Shown: piece by piece, positions 58,361-64,000 of the stretch | How positions within the stretch are numbered: position 1 is the stretch's first letter | How the letters are laid out: the number at the start of each line of letters is the position of its first letter | Source: Apium graveolens | Taxonomy: Eukaryota; Streptophyta; Magnoliopsida; Apiales; Apiaceae | Reading direction: 5' to 3' | Assembly: GCF_009905375.1 (NCBI RefSeq) | Contig: NW_027417694.1 | Location: 1-64,000 of the forward strand | DNA length: 64,000 nt | Notes under the pieces: generated by a model | The model's input: only the letters and a program-made list of their open reading frames with translations | Database searches by the model: none | What the model was told of the DNA's origin: nothing | Position numbers and translations under genes: made by a program

Positions 58361-61300
58361 GTGTGCAGGGAAACAGAAAGAATCTTTGGTACTTGGATAG
58401 TGGTTGTTCAAGACACATGACTGGTGATTCTACCCTGCTCACAGAGTTTAAGGAGAGAGCTGGCCCGAGTATTACTTTTGGAGATGACAGCAAGGGTTAT
58501 ACTGTGGGATATGGCTTGATTTCAAAGGACAATGTCATCATTGAGGAGGTTACTTTAGTGGATGGTCTCAAATATAATCTGTTGAGTATCAGCCATCTTT
58601 GTGATAAAGGCAATTCAGTAACCTTCAATTCAGAAGCCTGTGTTGTGAATAATAAAAGAAGTAACAAAGTGGTTCTCACTGGTGTAAGAAAAGGAAATGT
58701 GTACCTAGCTGATTTCAACTCATCCAATGCAGAGTCTGTAACTTGTCTTCTCAGTAAAGCAAGTCAGGATGAAAGTTGGCTATGACACAAGAAGCTATCC
58801 CATTTAAACTTCAAGACCATAAATGAGCTGGTAAAGAAAGAAATGGTTAAAGGCATTCCTCTAGTGGAGTTTTCAAAGGATGGACTGTGTGATGCCTGCC
58901 AAAAAGGGAAGCATATTAAAGCATCATTCAGGAAGAAACTTGATTCAACAATTGAAGAGCCTTTGTAACTGCTTCACATGGATTTGTTTGGACCAGTCAA
59001 TGTATTGTCCATCTCAAGGAAAAGATTTTGCCTAGTAATTGTAGATGATTTCTCAAAGTTCTCTTAGACATATTTCCTAAAGTCTAAAGATGAGGCTAGT
59101 GAAATCATCATCAATCACATAAGGCAAGTCAATAATCATCCTGATTTCAAGGTTAGAAGAATCAGGAGTGACAATGGAACTGAATTCAAGAATTCTGTCA
59201 TGAGAGCAATTTGTGAGGAAAATGGGATTATGCATGAGTTTTCAGCAGCAAGGACTCCACAACAGAATGGAGTAGTGGAAAGGAAGAACAGATCACTTAT
59301 TGAAGCTGCAAGGACAATGCTTGAAGAATCTAAGTTACCAACATATTTCTGGGCTGAAGCTGTAAATACTGCATGCTACACTCAGAACATTTCTCTGGTT
59401 AATCAAGCAAGATGCGTGACTCCTTATCAATTGTTCAAGAACAAGAAGCCAACCCTAAACTTTCTTCATGTCTTTGGCTGCAAATGCTTTATTCTGAGAA
59501 ATCAAACTGATCAAAATGGGAAGTTTAATGCTAAAGCAGATGAAGGAATTTTTGTTGGATATGTTGTTGGTAAAGCATATAGAGTCTACAATCTAAGAAC
59601 CAACATTGTTGTGGAATCAATACATGTTGTTTTTTATGATAAAAAGATTAAAGGACTAAAAGATGGAGATTACCATGAGAGCCTCAAATTCGACAATGTG
59701 GAGATGGTTAGTGATGACAGTGATGATGAAAGTTATCAAGAAACAGTATCTAAGGATAATGCAGATAAATCTACTACCAATGAAGCACAAAACTCAACAT
59801 CTGTCGAGTTGCATAATGCTTCATCCGTCGGAAGGCAATCTGCGTCATCCGTCAGGAGACAACTAGCTTCATCCGTCGGTACTCAAAATTCACCATCCGT
59901 CGGGTTATCAAAAGGGGCAGGAAGTCAAGATAGATCACATATAGAAAGTTCCCCTTTCTCAAATCAAAGATCCACAAACTCAGGGGGAGTTTCTAACAAT
60001 CAAAACTCAATCACACATCAAGACAACAATGAGCTTTCTTCATCTAGAGCTAATCTACCTCAACAAAGGAAATGGACAAAAGATCACCCCTTTGAGCTTA
60101 TCATTGGTGATGTTTCTTCTAGAGTTCAAATAAGAAGAGCAACTCAGGAAGAATGTCTATACAGCAGCTTTCTTTCCAAGGAAGAACCAAAGAAGGTAGA
60201 AGAAGCTTTGTTGGATCCTGATTGGATTTTAGCTATGCAGGAGGAGCTAAACCAATTTGAAAGGAATAATGTACGAAAGCTGGTGCCCAAGCCTAAAGGA
60301 AAGAATCCAATAGACACTAAGTGGGTATTCAGAAACAAGATGGATGAAAATGGCATAGTAGTCAGGAACAAAGCTAGATTGGTTGCTAAGGGCTATTGTC
60401 AGCAAGAAGGAATAGATTTTGATGAAACATTTGCTCCTGTTGCAAGATTTGAAGCCATCAGAATCTTCTTAGCCTATGCAGCCCATGCCAATTTCATGGT
60501 CTATCAAATGGATGTCAAAAGTGTCTTTCTGAATGGAGATTTGGAGAAAGAAGTTTATGTCAGTCAACCTCCTGGTTTTGATGATCCAAATTTTCCAGAA
60601 CATGTCTATTATCTTTTGAAAGCACTTTATGGACTGAAGCAAGCACCTAGAGCCTGGTATGACACTTTATCAAAGTTCCTTTTGGAAAATCACTTCACAA
60701 GAGCTACTGTAGATAAAACTTTATTTTTCAGAAATGTTAATGGCTCTAGTATACTTGTTCAAATTTATATAGATGATATTATTTTTGGCTCTACAGATGA
60801 GAAACTTTGCAAAAAGTTTGCCAAATTGATGCAAAGTATGAAATGAGTATGATGGGAGAACTAACTTACTTTCTTGGTTTACAAGTTAATCAAGTTAGTG
60901 ATGGAATATTCATTAGTCAAACTTAATATATTTTTTATCTTTTAAAGAAGTTTTATCTAATGGATTGCACATCTGCAAAAAGTCCCATGGCCACAGCAAC
61001 TAAGCTTGAATTAAACACTACTGAAAAGTCTGTGGATATTTCAAGTTATAGGGGCATGGTTGGCTCACTTCTGTACTTAACAGCTAGTACGCCAGATATA
61101 ATATTTCCTACCTATTTATGTGCTAGATTTTAGGCTGATCCTAGAGAATCTCACTTAATAGCTATTAAGAGAATTTTCAGATATCTCAAGGGAACACCAA
61201 ACCTTGGCATTTGGTACCCTAGAGATTCTGGTTTTGATCTAACTGGTTATTCAGATGCAGATTATGCAGGTTGTAGAATTGATAGAAAGAGTACAACAAG

Positions 61301-61733
61301 AACCTGTCAATTTCTAGGAAATAAGCTTGTGTCCTGGTTCAGTAAAAAGCAAAATTCAGTTTCTACTTCTACAGTTGAAGCTGAATATATTGCTGCTGGC
61401 AGTTGCTGTGCACAAATTTTATGGATGAGAAATCAATTGCTAGACTATGGTTTGCAAGTTGAGAGGATTCCTATTTTCTGTGATAACACAAGTGCAATTG
61501 ACATCACTGAAAATCCAGTACAACATTCAAGGACAAAGCATATAGATATCAAGTATCATTTCATAAGGGAACATGTAATGAATGGTACTGTGGAGCTACA
61601 TTTTGTTCCAAGTGAGAAGCAACTTGCAGATATCTTTACCAAGCCACTGGATGAATCCACCTTTTCAAAGTTGGTAAGTGAGTTAGGTATGCTTAATTAT
61701 TCTTTAATTTATCTAAGTTACTTTGCAAGTTGA
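58361..61733 (+). pseudogene. copia-C pol (protease, integrase, RT, RNase H), broken
   Basis: The protease LDSGCSRHMTG is at about 58394. The integrase zinc part HKKLSHLNF...CDACQKGK lies near 58790-58910, and DDE is in [15 protein letters not shown] and GVVERKN. The hinge at about 59700-59990 encodes repeated SSV units ([17 protein letters not shown]) from ATCCGTCG oligomers. RT has YIDD at 60766-60777. RNase H includes YSDADYAG, FCDNTSAID and QLADIFTKPL, ending at TGA 61731. Stops at 58783, 58966 and 59067 each replace Trp or Gln. A frameshift at about 60838 breaks RT after YIDD, and more stops follow (about 60924, 61131). Confidence 0.9.
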
Positions 61734-62226
61734 AATGCAATCAGAAATTTAATTGATTTTTCAGTCTTGGATGAAATTTTGGCTAAGTCAAAATTTACAT
61801 CTCGACGGATGATCTTTATCCATTGAGTTTGATCATCCGTCGATATACTATTTGCTAATAAAAATCAATTACTCTTCTGGAATATTTTATATCTCGACGG
61901 ATAACAGTTTATCCTCATCCGTCGAATTGTCTTAATCTCGGCCGTTAATTCCCTGAACATTATCCATCGAGTATACTTACAGTTTGTAAGCATTACACGA
62001 CGGATAATGGGTGGAATTTTTACAGTTTATTTTTAAACGGCTATTTGAGGCAATTTCTATTGGTCAATTATTTTACTTTATTATTTTTATCAGTTATTTT
62101 TGAGATAGTATAAAAGCTTATTTCATTTCAATAGTCTTTTCTTTTATCATTCTCAATTCAACTGCTCTAATTTCATTCTTTATCAAGAACCTACTCTCCT
62201 TCTCTTCAAGTTCTTATTCTCTAACA
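61734..62226 (+). other. copia-C spacer between pol and third ORF
   Basis: Non-coding. Holds CGACGGAT/ATCCGTCG in facing pairs (61802 with about 61843; 61893 with about 61917; 61998), which could form stem-loops. It is much shorter than the matching spacer of copia-B (about 2.2 kb). Confidence 0.7.
62109..62116 (+). promoter_or_regulatory. TATA box before copia-C third ORF
   Basis: TATAAAAG in AGTATAAAAGCT, 118 bases before ATG 62227, followed by a pyrimidine-rich leader (TTCATTTC, CTCTCCTTCTCTTC). This suggests internal transcription of the third ORF. Confidence 0.5.
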
Positions 62227-64000
62227 ATGGCACCTGTAGTAAAGATTATGTCTCAAACTAGGTTCATTTATGAGAAGAACAATTTCACTGCATTAGTTAA
62301 CAAGGGTATTCAGCAATCGGATGACTATCACAAGATGATGGACTTTGTGAAGAATAGCAAGCTCAATTATGCCATGCTAGAATCACCCACTATCTTCTGT
62401 GAAGTTGTTGAAGAGATATGGACCACTGCTACCTACAACTCTACAGATAAGACCATCACTCTAACCATCAAAGGTAAAGAATTCTGTAACAATAGTGATG
62501 TGATAAAAGCATGTTTCAAAATTCCTGATAATAATGTAACTTCACCACACAATGACACTGATATTATCAATATGCTTAATTCCATGCACTATGCACTTCC
62601 TACTTCTAAACTGAGTGATATTAGGAGAATGGGTCTTAGGAAGGAGTGGAGTTTCTTGTGTGATGTAGTTACAAAGGTTTTCTCAGGAAAGATCAATAAT
62701 TTTGATTCAGTGAATATTTCCATGCTTAACATGCTATACATGCTAGTTACAGATAAATTTTATAATTTCAGTGACCTTGTCTTGTTTGAGTTAGGTTTTA
62801 AATTAGGGGAGTTAAATAAAAGAGGTAAGAATATGTATTATGCTAGATTTCTTATGTTATTAGCTAACCACCTCTGTGAAGAGATTGTGCTTGAGAACCC
62901 TAACAACAAACTAGATTGTTGGGTTCAAGAGAGAAGGCTCATTGCAGAACTGAACAGGGCCAACCATCACAAGGATGTGCCAATGTTCTACTTTCCTGTA
63001 ATGCAAGCACCTCAGGTAAGTGAGGTAAGTTCATCCATCCCTACAACTATTCCAACCTCCACAATTTCTTTGAGTTCAGGAGTAGCTCTGGAAACTGTAC
63101 CAATGACCAAACAGTTGCCTACCAAAGCTGCCAAACCTACTATTATTTCCAAATCCAAATCAAAGAAAGCCCCCTCTGGTATCTCTCAAAAGATGCCAGT
63201 TGAAAAATCCACAAAAGCCAAAGAGGGGAGTGTGAAGGAGGGTAAGTCAGGTGAGGGAAGGGGTAAATATAAAAGAAACCCCAAGAATAAGGTTGGAGAG
63301 TTGAGTGAATCCTAGCCTAGCCACACTGCAGTTTCTCAACAAACTGCAGTGCTTAAAAAGGACAAAAGCTCATTTCTAGCTGCATCCTCCCAAAAGGATG
63401 TAGCTATTGAACAAAGCTCTCAACCAAGAGCACAGGCCAAGAGGGTTAGGGATACAAGCTCACCCCAAACTTATGTCAGAAAGAAGAAATCAAAAACATT
63501 TGGGAATGCACAGGGTACACACACAGTGCAAACTGGTGCAACAGACACAGTCACTGCACCTTCACAAATTCAGCTTGATGTGGCTCCAATAAATGTGGAG
63601 TCACAGCCAAAATCTTTAGTTATAGAAGCACCTCAAACACCAAACTCACCAACAAATTCTCTGGATGTGGATATGATACACACATCAATTCCTGATTCCC
63701 CTTCTTTAACTCTGTTGGGGAAGCCAAAATCTAGTGCAAGTGAGCATCATCTTTTAGATGATTTGTTGGCTCACTTGCTAATTTTTTCAGGAACTGTTGT
63801 ATCATCTGTGCCTAAAATATCTTCAATCAGCACAGAGTCAACAATAGTTTCTATTCCCACCTCATTCATTTCTACTCTCTCGACGGATATTGCTCATCGT
63901 CGAGTACTGATTGTATCCCGACGGATAAGCCTAACAGCAGTTATCCGTCGGATAACAAAACCACTCACTCGATGGATATCACTCATCCGTCGAGCATCTC
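62227..64000 (+). pseudogene. copia-C third ORF, one internal TAG, open to window end
   Basis: ATG 62227 in AACAATGG; stop TAG at 63313-63315 (from a probable Gln codon), after which the same frame is open to the edge. Residues 1-240 form a helical domain with DIRRMGLRKEWSFLCDVVTK and NNFDSVNISML, homologous to copia-B ORF3. A serine/threonine/proline section and a strongly basic part (SKSKSKKAPSG, GKYKRNPKNK) follow. From 63880 the coding sequence consists of ATCCGTCG/CGACGGAT repeats, and a one-base loss near 63897 probably shifts the frame there. No signal peptide or membrane helix is evident. The role is unknown. Confidence 0.7.

Larger units (their letters stand above)
55086..64000 (+). 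mobile_element. copia-C: SIRE/Maximus-like Ty1/copia element, 3' end beyond the window
   Basis: LTR end at 55893, PBS 55896-55907, gag 55955-58348, pol about 58361-61733, a 3' spacer, and third ORF from 62227 to the edge. It is a different family from copia-A and copia-B: the proteins are clearly diverged and the dispersed oligomer is CGACGGAT rather than TTCTGATA. Gag and pol have many stops and shifts. The 3' LTR lies to the right of the window. Confidence 0.9.

Overview
The window is a stretch of plant nuclear heterochromatin, almost certainly from a eudicot. It contains no intact host gene. Nearly every base belongs to a transposable element or its debris. The plant assignment rests on Ty1/copia elements of the SIRE/Maximus type, a chromodomain Ty3/gypsy element, a Tat-type Ty3/gypsy element with a second RNase H, a plant-style hAT transposon and a tau-class glutathione S-transferase relic. 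I cannot name the species; an asterid is only a guess.

Layout. (1) Positions 1-44055 are one minus-strand SIRE-like copia element (copia-A). Its 5' LTR is at 43462-44055 and its 3' end lies left of the window. Two later insertions break it. Gypsy-1 (4590-18054, plus strand) is a Tekay/Del-type chromovirus with 4-kb LTRs, flanked by the duplication ATATT. Copia-B (18831-42099, plus strand) is a second SIRE-like element, flanked by AACCT. Copia-B is itself interrupted by gypsy-2 (24797-35281, minus strand), a very young Tat-type element flanked by GCAAG. Gypsy-2 carries a three-exon gene on the opposite strand and two tandem-repeat arrays. (2) Positions 44056-54665 are older debris: a truncated copia LTR, an exon-like fragment of unknown identity, a GSTU pseudogene, remnants resembling an Athila-type gypsy element, and a hAT transposon (47782-53095, near-perfect 8-bp duplication). 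The hAT transposase pseudogene is split by a solo LTR (49962-51491). (3) Positions 54666-64000 hold a partial minus-strand LTR abutting copia-C, a third SIRE-like element (plus strand) that runs off the right edge inside its third ORF.

How the parts work together. Each LTR element has the usual cycle parts: LTR promoter, primer-binding site, gag, protease, integrase, reverse transcriptase/RNase H, polypurine tract. All of the gag and pol genes carry nonsense codons or frameshifts, many of the kind expected from cytosine deamination, so none looks autonomous.

The most unusual signal is in gypsy-1. The end of its LTR holds a short exon whose product begins MVRFKQTARK, matching histone H3 residues 1-10 at 8 of 10 positions. 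It is followed by a consensus splice donor. An acceptor beyond the primer-binding site joins it, in phase, to a coiled-coil-like ORF that has no early start codon of its own. A second notable signal is that each copia family, and gypsy-2, is peppered with its own short oligomer. In copia-C this is CGACGGAT/ATCCGTCG, found in the LTR, gag, pol hinge, 3' region and third ORF.
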